DNA of 40,609 bases. Source: a virus. The number at the start of each line of letters is the position of its first letter. Position 1 is the stretch's first letter. A program made the position numbers and the translations under genes. Below the pieces are notes generated by a model. It made no database searches. It worked only from the letters and a program-made list of their open reading frames with translations, and had not been told where the DNA came from. This document shows positions 8,356 to 15,351 of the stretch, one piece after another. Location: the IMG/VR virus record IMGVR_UViG_3300036900_000496, positions 1-40,609 of that record; one strand, 5' to 3'.

Positions 8356-8673
8356 ATGGAAAACAAGGAAGTACAATTGTTTAAGGTAGGTCACCTGGTT
8401 AAGCTCAAGCAAAGGCTTGGATTCGAGCCGGCCGGCATCTACTGCTTAGTATATGAAAACTATGATATGCCCGGCAGGACAGGGATCAGCGTGATCACCA
8501 TCAATGGGGTGAACCTGGGTGGATTCTCACTCAGTGAACAACTTCGGATGTTCTCTTTTGTCAGGGACTCCGGTGTGAAATACAATTTCACCAATTCAGC
8601 TCAGCTCCGGATGGACTGGAAAGCCGGATATCTGAAGGAGGCATTCTTAACCCCGAAACATCTGCAAAAATGA
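8356..8673 (+). CDS. Unknown protein, first of a tandem paralogue pair
   Basis: The 105-residue protein is clearly related to the next gene. Both share LVKLKQ or LVRLKQ near the N-terminus, VYENY, an INGVNLGGFS or ENGVDLGGFS block and a following EQ. Sequence alternates short strands and turns, suggesting a small beta barrel (KOW/SH3-like guess). Its 23-base leader is AT-rich. The last bases overlap the next start (ATGA). Function unknown; it lies between the helicase and the replication initiator. Confidence 0.6.
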   Translation: MENKEVQLFKVGHLVKLKQRLGFEPAGIYCLVYENYDMPGRTGISVITINGVNLGGFSLSEQLRMFSFVRDSGVKYNFTNSAQLRMDWKAGYLKEAFLTPKHLQK

Positions 8674-8996
8674 TCCATCAATATTCCCCGATCTCTCAGG
8701 GATCATTGGTAAGGTTAAAACAATCGTTCTGTAAAGAGCCGATCGGCACGCTTGCCTTTGTTTATGAAAATTATTCCCTGGGTGAGGGCCGCTGGAATGG
8801 CGTTAGCCTGATCACGGAGAATGGCGTGGATCTCGGAGGATTCTCCGAACGTGAACAGGTTGACTTTCTTGAAAACGTCACCCAAACAGGATTTCGGTAC
8901 CGGTTTATCAATATGATGCAGCTGGGCGAAGACTTCGAAAATGGAGTATTCAAAGAAGTATTTGAAAACAGAAAATCCACGATGAGAATAGCATGA
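8670..8996 (+). CDS. Unknown protein, second of a tandem paralogue pair
   Basis: The 108-residue protein shares with its upstream neighbour the order LVRLKQ, VYENY, then a GVSLITENGVDLGGFSEREQ block and a C-terminal aromatic/acidic segment ending in an FENGVFKEVF helix. The DNA of the two genes is well diverged, so the duplication is old or the copies were acquired separately. Both starts and stops overlap neighbours (ATGA), so the pair is co-translated with the replication gene that follows. Confidence 0.6.
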   Translation: MIHQYSPISQGSLVRLKQSFCKEPIGTLAFVYENYSLGEGRWNGVSLITENGVDLGGFSEREQVDFLENVTQTGFRYRFINMMQLGEDFENGVFKEVFENRKSTMRIA

Positions 8997-10120
8997 AGAA
9001 TAATCTATCATATGTCCGTCATGACGTGAACAGCCACAACCATTGGAAGTTTAAGACTCTCCGGAAAAAGATGGGTTGGGCTGCCGAAGGAAAGTTTTGG
9101 GCCCTTAATAACATGATAGCTGCTTCCGATGGCGGAATACTGGACCTGAATGATGAAATAAAAAGGGTTTCCATCGCAGTTGATCTTGATTTTGAGCTTC
9201 CTGAATTCGATGAATTCATCCAATTTTTAATCAAATCATGTCGACTGCTGGTCGACGTCGACGGAAAAGTATCCAATGGAATTGTCCAGGAAACACTTGA
9301 AGAAGTTAATAGTAAAAGGGAGCGCCAGCGTAATTGGAAAAAGGAAAAATCCGTGTCGAAATTAGAAGAATCGACGCATAAAATCCAAAAGTCGACGTCG
9401 ACTAATGGAAAGTCGATAGTCGAAAATGAACAAAGTAAATTAAATAAGAATAAAGTAAATAAAAGTAAAGTAGTTATAGGGGCACCTGCGGTGCCAACCG
9501 CCAAAAGAGTTTTTAATGTACCCGAAAAGGATGAGATAAGATCCTATTTCAAAACTTTAATTGGTGATTCAACTAAGCCAGGATCCTGGCCTGAAGATAA
9601 ATGCAACCTGGAAGCAGATAGTCTGCTCGACCATTATACCGCAAACGGCTGGTCACAGGGCCGCGGAAAACCAATCAAAGACTGGAAAGCAGCTTGCCGG
9701 AACTGGATCAGAAATGCATTGAAAGGAAATTTTTCGCCCGTTTCTGGAAATAATTCCGCCATTTCTGGAAATAAAATACAGAAATCTGAAACAATTGTAC
9801 AGAAAATCGATACACCTGTACAGCAAATCGATAAAACGGCACGTGAAATCAATTATCTGTTTTCCAGATATATGGAAAATCCTGAGCACTGTACCACTAT
9901 CAGCGTGGAAACGGTACAGTATGACTACCTGAAACAAAAGGGCATGATAAAATTCAGCCAGGAGAAAACAGAGCAGATCCGGTCAGCTGCTCACACCGCT
10001 ATCGCCGAGAAAGGCATCCAGCTGGATGAAATAAGGGAAAAAATATTCATGAAGAAAATTGCTGTGATTGAATTTTTTAAGGATTTCCAGGCATCGGGTA
10101 AGGAGGCCATATTCTCATGA
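8993..10120 (+). CDS. DUF4373-like replication initiator (Lin1244/Lin1753-like N-terminus)
   Basis: The 375-residue protein starts with a domain (about 1-95) resembling DUF4373, with HDVNSHNHWKFKTLRKKMG, a GILDLNDEIKR segment and IQFLIKSCRLL. It is followed by a polar Ser/Lys/Asn linker (about 110-165), a second helical region with a GRGKPIKDWKAACRNWIRNAL block (about 222-242) and a C-terminal helical tail. This layout is typical of phage replication organisers (lambda O-like in role) from Bacteroidota and Firmicutes phages. The gene contains dense GTCGA motifs and 21-base repeats, described separately, which may form the origin. It overlaps genes on both sides by four bases. Confidence 0.75.
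   Translation: MKNNLSYVRHDVNSHNHWKFKTLRKKMGWAAEGKFWALNNMIAASDGGILDLNDEIKRVSIAVDLDFELPEFDEFIQFLIKSCRLLVDVDGKVSNGIVQETLEEVNSKRERQRNWKKEKSVSKLEESTHKIQKSTSTNGKSIVENEQSKLNKNKVNKSKVVIGAPAVPTAKRVFNVPEKDEIRSYFKTLIGDSTKPGSWPEDKCNLEADSLLDHYTANGWSQGRGKPIKDWKAACRNWIRNALKGNFSPVSGNNSAISGNKIQKSETIVQKIDTPVQQIDKTAREINYLFSRYMENPEHCTTISVETVQYDYLKQKGMIKFSQEKTEQIRSAAHTAIAEKGIQLDEIREKIFMKKIAVIEFFKDFQASGKEAIFS
9240..9424. repeat. Cluster of GTCGA/GTCGAC motifs in the initiator gene
   Basis: Eight GTCGA pentamers begin at 9240, 9251, 9257, 9355, 9391, 9397, 9412 and 9419, plus ATCGAC at 9370. Five are full palindromic GTCGAC. The 12-mer GTCGACGTCGAC occurs twice (9251-9262 and 9391-9402) in two different reading frames (Val-Asp-Val-Asp and Ser-Thr-Ser-Thr), so the encoded protein alone does not explain it. 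An A-rich, C-poor stretch follows (9425-9480). This could be an initiator-binding or strand-opening region, or a site for another DNA-binding protein. Confidence 0.55.
9741..9845 (+). repeat. Degenerate 21-base tandem repeats (iteron-like) in the initiator gene
   Basis: Five units begin at 9741, 9762, 9783, 9804 and 9825. Units 1 and 2 share TTTCTGGAAATAA exactly. At a phase shifted by seven bases, TGTACAG-A/C-AAATCGATA recurs at 9796 and 9817 with one mismatch in 17. In protein the units give a seven-residue repeat (ISGNKIQ, KSETIVQ, KIDTPVQ). Spacing of 21 bases equals two helical turns, and iterons of similar size inside the initiator gene are established for lambda O. Binding by the DUF4373-type protein is inference. 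Confidence 0.55.
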
Positions 10121-10593
10121 AACAGAATACCAGGTTTACACTTAAGGATGCGCAGGTCCTGCTGAATACCGGAAAAATCCGGGGTTATTCAGAACTGGTT
10201 GTAAAGAAAAATGCTCTTCCGGAAGTTGGTGGCCGGAAAGTCGGAAAGCATTTTAGCCGGAAAAGTAAAGGCCTGGATTATATCGCCAAGAATATTTTCT
10301 ACTGGTGTCAGGCCAAGGCCCTGGTCCTGGAAGAGGAATATAAGTTTCACCCGGAAAGGAAATGGCGTTTTGATTTTGCCATCCCTTCTCTGAAATGTGC
10401 TGTTGAGTTTAACGGTGGAGTATTCGATCGGAACGGCAGCCATACCAGTCTGGAAAAAATCGGGAAGGACAATGAGAAGCTGAATGCTGCTTCCGTCCTG
10501 GGATGGAAGGTCTTGAGATATACGGCAGATGATTATGAGAGCCTGGTAGGGGAACTGGATATCGTTTTTAATCTGGCTCAAAATGGAATTTGA
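10117..10593 (+). CDS. PD-(D/E)XK-like endonuclease, possible Holliday-junction/DUF559-type
   Basis: The 158-residue protein has a nuclease-like core: FHPERKWRFDFAIP with D86, then LKCAVEFNGG with E97, then GSHTS and a helix KDNEKLNAASVLGW leading into KVLRYT. The D-x10-E-x-N/G layout and closing W-x-V-L-R strand match restriction-endonuclease-like folds such as Vsr/DUF559 and phage junction resolvases. The first 55 residues are basic and may bind DNA. Placement directly after the replication initiator suggests processing of branched DNA, but substrate cannot be determined. Overlaps: ATGA with the initiator, 11 bases with the next gene. Confidence 0.7.
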   Translation: MKQNTRFTLKDAQVLLNTGKIRGYSELVVKKNALPEVGGRKVGKHFSRKSKGLDYIAKNIFYWCQAKALVLEEEYKFHPERKWRFDFAIPSLKCAVEFNGGVFDRNGSHTSLEKIGKDNEKLNAASVLGWKVLRYTADDYESLVGELDIVFNLAQNGI

Positions 10594-10864
10594 AATACAG
10601 CTGTGGTTGCGAGGTTATTTATTTACGTCAGGGATAGTGTCAGTTCCAGATTTTGATGATCGGATGAGTCATCAGAAAAATCAGGAGTACCGGGAGTCCT
10701 TGGTTAAATCGGAATGCCTGAAGATGAAAGCGATATACAGCCGGCAGATCGATAAGTGTGAAGGGAAATATACCATGTACATCCAGCTGCCGTCCAAAAT
10801 GAGGTTTATACCGGTTGACGAAGGGGATGAAATAATAACATCTAAAATAGATAACGATGAATGA
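10583..10864 (+). CDS. Small unknown protein
   Basis: The 93-residue protein is not recognised. It has a polar, charged central helix (about 28-55) and a C-terminal segment YTMYIQLPSKMRFIPVDEGD that reads as two beta strands. It starts inside the nuclease gene and overlaps the following gene by eight bases, so it belongs to the replication operon. No metal-binding or catalytic motif is seen. Confidence 0.55.
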   Translation: MEFEIQLWLRGYLFTSGIVSVPDFDDRMSHQKNQEYRESLVKSECLKMKAIYSRQIDKCEGKYTMYIQLPSKMRFIPVDEGDEIITSKIDNDE

Positions 10865-11084
10865 TCCGCACAGCTTACTGGTTTTTAAAGTGGACAAAAA
10901 TAGCGCAAATGAAAAGTTCTATACGATTGAGCTGCATGGATGCCCAACCTGCGCTATCCGGGCCATAAAACAGGCGCTTCTTAACCATCCGAGCATTAAG
11001 CTGCTGATCAAGGAAGCGGTCCACCAGGCGAACCTGGAGCTGGCGAAGGATAAACCGAATACACCGAATCCGAATATGAACTGA
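10857..11084 (+). CDS. Small unknown protein, last gene of the replication operon
   Basis: The 75-residue protein has a strand-rich N-terminus (LLVFKVDK, FYTIELHG), a CPTC pair at about residues 29-32 and a helix (IRAIKQALLNHPSIKLLIKE) followed by a Pro/Asn tail. A single CxxC could be a half-site for zinc or a redox pair, but no family is recognised. A 119-base non-coding gap follows, the first clear break after 8355, so the replication operon probably ends here. Confidence 0.55.
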   Translation: MNDPHSLLVFKVDKNSANEKFYTIELHGCPTCAIRAIKQALLNHPSIKLLIKEAVHQANLELAKDKPNTPNPNMN

Positions 11085-11203
11085 GGCGAAAACGACTTGG
11101 GTACCCTTTAACAAGTAAATGAAAAGGGAAACGGCCGGCCTAAAGCAAAGACGTACTTAAAAGCCGGCTGATTTTTAAAATTTCAAATTTTCAATTTATA
11201 ACC
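11085..11203 (+). other. Intergenic region with two potential hairpins
   Basis: No gene is seen. CCCTTT (11104-11109) can pair with AAAGGG (11123-11128) across a 13-base loop. GCCGGC at 11134-11139 can pair with GCCGGC at 11163-11168 across 23 bases; the latter is followed by TGATTTTT, so this second structure could act as a weak terminator. An AT-rich leader (TTTAAAATTTCAAATTTTCA) precedes the next ATG. The gap plausibly separates the replication operon from the accessory genes and may hold a promoter, though no clear TAnnTTTG/TTTG pair is present. Confidence 0.4.
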
Positions 11204-11584
11204 ATGGAAGTATCAATCGCAGCCACGCTCACATTTGGAATAGAGGAATGCTGTGCATGCGGCATCAAATTCGGTATCCCACTGCAAATCCAAAAAAACC
11301 TTCGAGAAAGCCATAAATCATTCTATTGTCCTAACGGTCATGGCCAGTCTTATGCCGGCAAATCCGAGGCTGAAAAGCTCCGCGATGAGCTGAAACGAAA
11401 AGAAGCCGAAATGGCCCAGGTCGTTGAAGAAAAATGGAATGAGCGGGCTCGGGCTGATCAGGCGGAGCGGAAACTGAAAAGGGTTCACAAAGGGACCTGC
11501 CCCTGTTGTAATCGCAGCTTCCAGAATCTGGCCAATCACATGAAAACAAAGCATCCTGAAATTGTCAAACCCGCAAAAAAATAA
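11204..11584 (+). CDS. Zinc-finger protein with coiled-coil centre
   Basis: The 126-residue protein has an N-terminal zinc-ribbon-like part (CCACG near residues 14-18 and YCPNGHG near 44-50), a charged helix of about 40 residues (AEKLRDELKRKEAEMAQVVE and onward) likely to be a coiled coil, and a C-terminal C2H2 finger. In the finger CPCC is followed by NRSFQNLANH and MKTKH, giving C-x2-C-x9-H-x4-H. Such proteins bind nucleic acid or protein. Bacterial C2H2 fingers of this short form occur in phage proteins, but the role here is unknown. Confidence 0.75.
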   Translation: MEVSIAATLTFGIEECCACGIKFGIPLQIQKNLRESHKSFYCPNGHGQSYAGKSEAEKLRDELKRKEAEMAQVVEEKWNERARADQAERKLKRVHKGTCPCCNRSFQNLANHMKTKHPEIVKPAKK

Positions 11585-11600
11585 CCGCTAAAACTCAGTT

Positions 11601-11975
11601 ATGCAATACAGTCCGAAACTTAAAATGGCCATGGAGGAAATCAAGATAATTCTGGCAAAACACGATATCGCGGCTTCCGTGGTCCTGCATACCCCAGGCC
11701 ACTCCGAATTCCTGGTCAAGGTAAATCCCTCCTATTCCTGCGCGAAGTTGGAGAATGACCGGTTTGTCGTAAAGATCAAAGCCTCTCATTACAACGATGA
11801 CAAGATTGCCCGGGATAAAATAGTGGCCGATACGTCCAATATGATGATGCACCTGGCTGGATCCACCGGCAACCTTGCACAGAATCTTTATCAAATGTCC
11901 AATTCGCTGGATCGGGCTGTTAATGCTGAACATACATCCGGAGAAACATCATCTCATACTCAACAAAACAACTGA
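11601..11975 (+). CDS. Unknown accessory protein
   Basis: The 124-residue protein is not recognised. It has an N-terminal helix (KLKMAMEEIKIILAKHDI), two strand-like segments (ASVVLHTP and EFLVKVNPS), a conserved-looking DRFVVKIKASHY block and a Met/Ser/Asn-rich helix followed by a disordered Ser/Thr/Gln tail. It begins 16 bases after the zinc-finger gene and is two bases before the next start. Predicted cytoplasmic; no signal peptide. Confidence 0.55.
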   Translation: MQYSPKLKMAMEEIKIILAKHDIAASVVLHTPGHSEFLVKVNPSYSCAKLENDRFVVKIKASHYNDDKIARDKIVADTSNMMMHLAGSTGNLAQNLYQMSNSLDRAVNAEHTSGETSSHTQQNN

Positions 11976-11977
11976 TC

Positions 11978-12280
11978 ATGAGAGTTCTATGCATAAATGA
12001 AAAAGGCTGGGAAACAAAAGTAAAGGGGATCCCGGGTGAGCCTTTTGTCAAAGTACCTGGTCCTCTCTACGGCGAGGTTTACGAAGTGGTAAATGAAGGG
12101 GTCACCGGTAGCCAGCGATACTACGAGCTCGAGTCCTGGCCAGACATAAAATGGTGCGCAGAATGTTTCATTCCAATATCGGATATCGACGAAACAGAAT
12201 TCGAAAGGTATAAGCAAAAGCAATTTGTTCCCTGGCCAGCCGATAAGGCAATCTCTCACTTTAAAAAATACGCTCAATGA
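11978..12280 (+). CDS. Unknown accessory protein, beta-rich
   Basis: The 100-residue protein carries short strands and turns (GPLYGEVYEVVNEG, RYYELESWPDIKW) suggestive of a small barrel, followed by an IPISDIDETEFERY segment and a basic C-terminal helix. It resembles in style, not in sequence, the paralogue pair at 8356-8996. It overlaps the following lipoprotein-like gene by four bases (ATGA), coupling it to the envelope cassette. Confidence 0.55.
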   Translation: MRVLCINEKGWETKVKGIPGEPFVKVPGPLYGEVYEVVNEGVTGSQRYYELESWPDIKWCAECFIPISDIDETEFERYKQKQFVPWPADKAISHFKKYAQ

Positions 12281-12831
12281 AATCAGAAAAGGTAATTCAG
12301 GTAAGCATTTGCATACTTGCCATTTTAATATTGCTCGGTGTCCTGGCGTCCGGGTGCCGGTCGAAAAAACCCGATGTCCCGCATTTGGAATTAACGGCAT
12401 CCCTTGGCTCTCACCAGCTGGAGCAGGTAAAAGATTCGGCTGAGATTAGGAAAATCGAACATTTTATCGACAGTTGCGAAAGCAGCCCAGGTAAATGCGC
12501 TTCCAAGGATACTTCAATCGCGGTTTGGAAAACTGGATTCACTCTGATTGATGAAAACCGGGTAACAGAAGACTCAGCTGTCCAAGGCAGATATGATTCC
12601 ATCCGATACTGCCTGTATGGGTATCAAAAAGTCCCGGAAAAAGGAATGATCGCCCTCCGGAAGGATTATAAAGATGATTGGGATGATATCAAGGAAACAG
12701 CCGTTTTTATGGATGGTCACATGATACATATGTACCGGGAAATTGTCTGGCACAATCGGAGTGGCACGGGAGGTAGAATTGATTCGTTCACGGACTACAA
12801 ATATTTATCACAGCTAATAAAGAACAAATGA
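12277..12831 (+). CDS. Putative lipoprotein, first of the envelope cassette
   Basis: The 184-residue protein starts with a short basic stretch, a hydrophobic segment (VSICILAILILLGVLA) and SGC at about residue 27, resembling a lipobox, so it is probably a lipoprotein. The mature part is polar with four or more Cys (including SCESSPGKC) and no recognised domain. Such proteins in phages may block superinfection or alter the host surface. It overlaps its neighbours by four bases on each side. The lipobox is not a perfect match (Ala at -3), so a plain anchored protein is possible. Confidence 0.65.
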   Translation: MKSEKVIQVSICILAILILLGVLASGCRSKKPDVPHLELTASLGSHQLEQVKDSAEIRKIEHFIDSCESSPGKCASKDTSIAVWKTGFTLIDENRVTEDSAVQGRYDSIRYCLYGYQKVPEKGMIALRKDYKDDWDDIKETAVFMDGHMIHMYREIVWHNRSGTGGRIDSFTDYKYLSQLIKNK

Positions 12832-13247
12832 AACGAACTACCATCGAAGGAATCATATCAGTAATTTTTGTCTTTGCCCTTCTGTTCTTTTCCAGTCAGT
12901 GTAATGCCCAAACAGATAGCCCGTGGAAAACAATTAACTCAGGCAACGATTCTGCCTGGAAAATTTTAGGCGGGACAAGTGTATCCGGCACGCATCCCTA
13001 TTCAATTTTTGACTATAAGCCTGTTCAGAACATCTGGATCTCCTGGGATACCTGCACGCTGGAATATTTCCGATCGCAAAAGGAGATGGAGGATATTAAA
13101 AAGGCATCTTGGAGAGCTTGGGCGAATGCCGATACCGTCCGGTTTATCGTCCCTCCAAAGCACATGATCATCGGAAATAATTCATATACCTCGATGTTCC
13201 TGAATGGTACTTGGTATTTTTTAATGGATCCAACAAACTTGAAATGA
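12828..13247 (+). CDS. Putative secreted protein with Q-rule signal peptide
   Basis: The 139-residue protein has a hydrophobic N-terminal segment (IISVIFVFALLFF) followed by SSQCNAQ, with probable cleavage between Ala27 and Gln28. Cleavage before glutamine is characteristic of Bacteroidota secreted proteins. The mature part is Trp-rich (seven or more Trp) and contains WISWDTCTLEYFR and TWYFLMD segments, suggesting a compact beta-rich domain. Function unknown. Overlaps with both neighbours (ATGA) indicate one transcript with the rest of the cassette. Confidence 0.65.
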   Translation: MKRTTIEGIISVIFVFALLFFSSQCNAQTDSPWKTINSGNDSAWKILGGTSVSGTHPYSIFDYKPVQNIWISWDTCTLEYFRSQKEMEDIKKASWRAWANADTVRFIVPPKHMIIGNNSYTSMFLNGTWYFLMDPTNLK

Positions 13248-13792
13248 AGTCTTTGCTGCCCCTTTTATTCTTTTTCCAAATCGCCCATGGTCAGGAGGAT
13301 CGGCCATGGGTCAGAAAATCCACTTCCGGATATAATGATACCATTTACCATACCGTGATTGGCGTTTACTCACGCCCGGTGGAGGAAAGGACTTGGATTT
13401 ACCGATACGCTCTGGACAGTGTTCCGCATGAAGTTATTGCGCCGAAAGTGATTCTCCAGATCGATTCTCACCGCCTGGTTTCCAGCTCTCCTGATCTCTT
13501 TACAAGCTCGCCCATTATCGTAGGGATGGGAACCTGGGATAATTCACCACCTAAAATTGGATCCGGCCGGAAAACTCACTTAAGGCATTCAAAAAAACGC
13601 AAGCGCAGGTTTAAGTATACTTGGACCTCGGTCCCGGGAACCTTAAAAAAGCCTCGTATGAGAATAAAAATATTTTGGGGTACAAAAATGCCATCGGGTG
13701 AATTGGTCGAGGTAACCGATTTCAACGGAACATTCAAACAATGGGACAGCATTGGCCGGGAATACATTTTACATAAAAAATACTTTCAATGA
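13244..13792 (+). CDS. Putative secreted basic protein with Q-rule signal peptide
   Basis: The start is ATG 13244, which overlaps the previous stop; the longer in-frame reading from 13211 would put the signal peptide inside the protein. The 182-residue product has MKSLLPLLFFFQIAHG followed by Gln17, a likely signal peptide cut before Gln. The middle (about 108-135) is very basic, with HSKKRKRRFKYTW, an unusual feature for an exported protein. The end contains GTFKQWDSIGREYILHKKYF. No family is recognised. Confidence 0.6.
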   Translation: MKSLLPLLFFFQIAHGQEDRPWVRKSTSGYNDTIYHTVIGVYSRPVEERTWIYRYALDSVPHEVIAPKVILQIDSHRLVSSSPDLFTSSPIIVGMGTWDNSPPKIGSGRKTHLRHSKKRKRRFKYTWTSVPGTLKKPRMRIKIFWGTKMPSGELVEVTDFNGTFKQWDSIGREYILHKKYFQ

Positions 13793-14058
13793 AAAATTTA
13801 ATCATCGGACTGATCACATCGATCACCCTGATTTTCGGATTGTTTTGGCTTTTGTCCTCAGGGATCGGATGTAAGAAATCCAATAAAATGCATGGCTTTT
13901 ATCTGGAATTTGAGCGCTATGCAGATTCATCACACAAGTACTTGTCCATCGATCCGGATTTATCCTACAGGTACTGGGATACAGCAATTATGAAGAGTGA
14001 CAGCTTCGATTATTATTATAACCAGCAGGCTATCAGCAAATTATTCCCCGCGAAATGA
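13789..14058 (+). CDS. Putative small lipoprotein or membrane-anchored protein
   Basis: The 89-residue protein starts with a long hydrophobic segment (LIIGLITSITLIFGLFWLLS) and SGIGCKKS at about residue 28, which may be a poor lipobox or simply the end of a transmembrane helix. The mature part is Tyr- and Asp-rich (YADSSHKYLSIDPDLSYRYW). It overlaps its neighbours by four bases, as do all members of this cassette. Function unknown. Confidence 0.6.
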   Translation: MKNLIIGLITSITLIFGLFWLLSSGIGCKKSNKMHGFYLEFERYADSSHKYLSIDPDLSYRYWDTAIMKSDSFDYYYNQQAISKLFPAK

Positions 14059-14447
14059 AACAATTCAGCCAACCACCAGAGGCCTTGATTCTCACCATGC
14101 CGGTCGCGTTTTTTAAGGACCGTGGAATATTCGAGGATAAGTTTTTCGAATTGTTCGAAAGGTATATGAGGCGTGAGGATGCGTTGTGGAATTTCAGAAA
14201 GACTCAATTGCCTACGCAGGATGTTGCCTGGGTGTATCTTCTTTGGTCCGGACAAATTCAGTTTCGGTTAAATTTTGTTCAATATGAAAGGAATGTCTCC
14301 AAAACTTTTGATGATTCTTGGGATGGGAAAGCCAGGATATTCCCGGTTAGCAACTGGATCATCCTTTCCGGGCCCGCGGTGCCGGCACCATACTGGATGC
14401 CGATGAAAGGATTCCAAGGTCATCGTTACACTCAAAAGCTATTTTAA
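14055..14447 (+). CDS. Unknown phage protein closing the envelope cassette
   Basis: The 130-residue protein lacks a signal peptide. It has an N-terminal helical half (FEDKFFELFERYMRREDALW) and a beta-rich second half with WVYLLWSGQIQFRLNFVQY, then GPAVPAPYWMPMKGFQGHRY. From memory, the closing KGFQG-RYT pattern recurs in Bacteroidota phage proteins of unknown function. It overlaps the lipoprotein gene but is likely cytoplasmic. A 205-base non-coding gap follows. Confidence 0.6.
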   Translation: MKQFSQPPEALILTMPVAFFKDRGIFEDKFFELFERYMRREDALWNFRKTQLPTQDVAWVYLLWSGQIQFRLNFVQYERNVSKTFDDSWDGKARIFPVSNWIILSGPAVPAPYWMPMKGFQGHRYTQKLF

Positions 14448-14652
14448 AAGTTCTGTAATGATTTCCAGTAGGTCAAATAGTAAACGTTGGTTTTCCGCAT
14501 TGCTCAAAAAGAGCAGGATTTTGTTCTTCATACTTGTAGATATCGAAAAGCGGATTTTGTTTCATTTAGGATGTTGGACTTCCGCTTATTTATATACATA
14601 TCAGCACCGGTATAGCAGGATTGAATTTTAAGCATAAAAAAGAAAAATAAAT
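14448..14652. other. Intergenic gap with hairpins and possible broken minus-strand mini-gene
   Basis: No plus-strand gene is seen. TGCTC-AAAAA-GAGCA forms a short hairpin at 14501-14515, and AAGCGGA (14548-14554) pairs with TCCGCTT (14581-14587). On the minus strand two overlapping 30-codon frames exist, 14473-14565 and 14439-14531, both with protein-like composition. The leader just before the next ATG is very AT-rich. The gap likely holds the promoter for the 14653 group, but no confident Bacteroidota promoter motif was found. Confidence 0.35.
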
Positions 14653-15351
14653 ATGAATCAGCGCCCAATTTTATTCAGCACCCCGATGGTTCAGGCCATC
14701 CTCGACGGAAGGAAAACCATGACCAGGCGGATCGTGAATCCTCAGCCGGATGAAAACAAGGCATATCGTGTACCGCGGATATTAGGGCAGGAACAGATTT
14801 GGGATCATTGGTGTTGGGATACAAAAGAGGGTGAAAGGATTATTAAAAAATGTCTTTACGGAGAAATCGGTGATATCCTTTGGGTGAGGGAAACATTCAG
14901 AAAGTACTATGTGACTTTCCCGGACAGTGATAGAATCAACTTTGATCATGAAATAGTTGATTATGCTGCAGATCCAAATACGGCAATACCAATGCAGGAC
15001 GGTGATGGTTTCCAAGTGTTCAATAAGGATGGCAGTGAAAGATATATCCCCTGGAAGCCATCGATTCACATGGAAAAAAAGCATTGCAGGATATATCTGG
15101 AAATCACCGAGCTCCGGGTGGAAAGGCTCAATGAAATCAGCGAAAGTGACGCCGTTTCTGAAGGAATAAGAGATAACCGAGGGCCATTTCAAGACGGAAT
15201 TCAATTTAAAAACTACCTCGGTTCTGGCAGTTGGACATGTTCGCCAGCATATTCCTTCCAAACGCTATGGGCAAAAATTAACGGTCAGGAATCATGGGAT
15301 TTAAACCCATGGGTATGGGTAATTGAATTCAAGAAAATCGATAAGCCGTGA
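14653..15351 (+). CDS. ASCH-domain-like phage protein
   Basis: The 232-residue protein has the typical N-terminus RPILFSTPMVQAILDGRKTM followed by TRRIV, then GDILWVRETF near residue 75, and a terminal AYSFQTLWAKINGQESWDLN segment with NPWVWVIEF. These are hallmarks of a common phage protein related to the ASCH/PUA-like fold, proposed to bind RNA or modified nucleotides. It is usual length. The gene begins after the 205-base gap and overlaps the next gene by four bases (GTGA). Confidence 0.8.
   Translation: MNQRPILFSTPMVQAILDGRKTMTRRIVNPQPDENKAYRVPRILGQEQIWDHWCWDTKEGERIIKKCLYGEIGDILWVRETFRKYYVTFPDSDRINFDHEIVDYAADPNTAIPMQDGDGFQVFNKDGSERYIPWKPSIHMEKKHCRIYLEITELRVERLNEISESDAVSEGIRDNRGPFQDGIQFKNYLGSGSWTCSPAYSFQTLWAKINGQESWDLNPWVWVIEFKKIDKP

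Noticed and set aside
10099-10116. AAGGAGG as a Shine-Dalgarno sequence for the nuclease gene
   Set aside because: It lies in coding sequence of the initiator gene, and other starts in the window lack such motifs, so it is probably chance.
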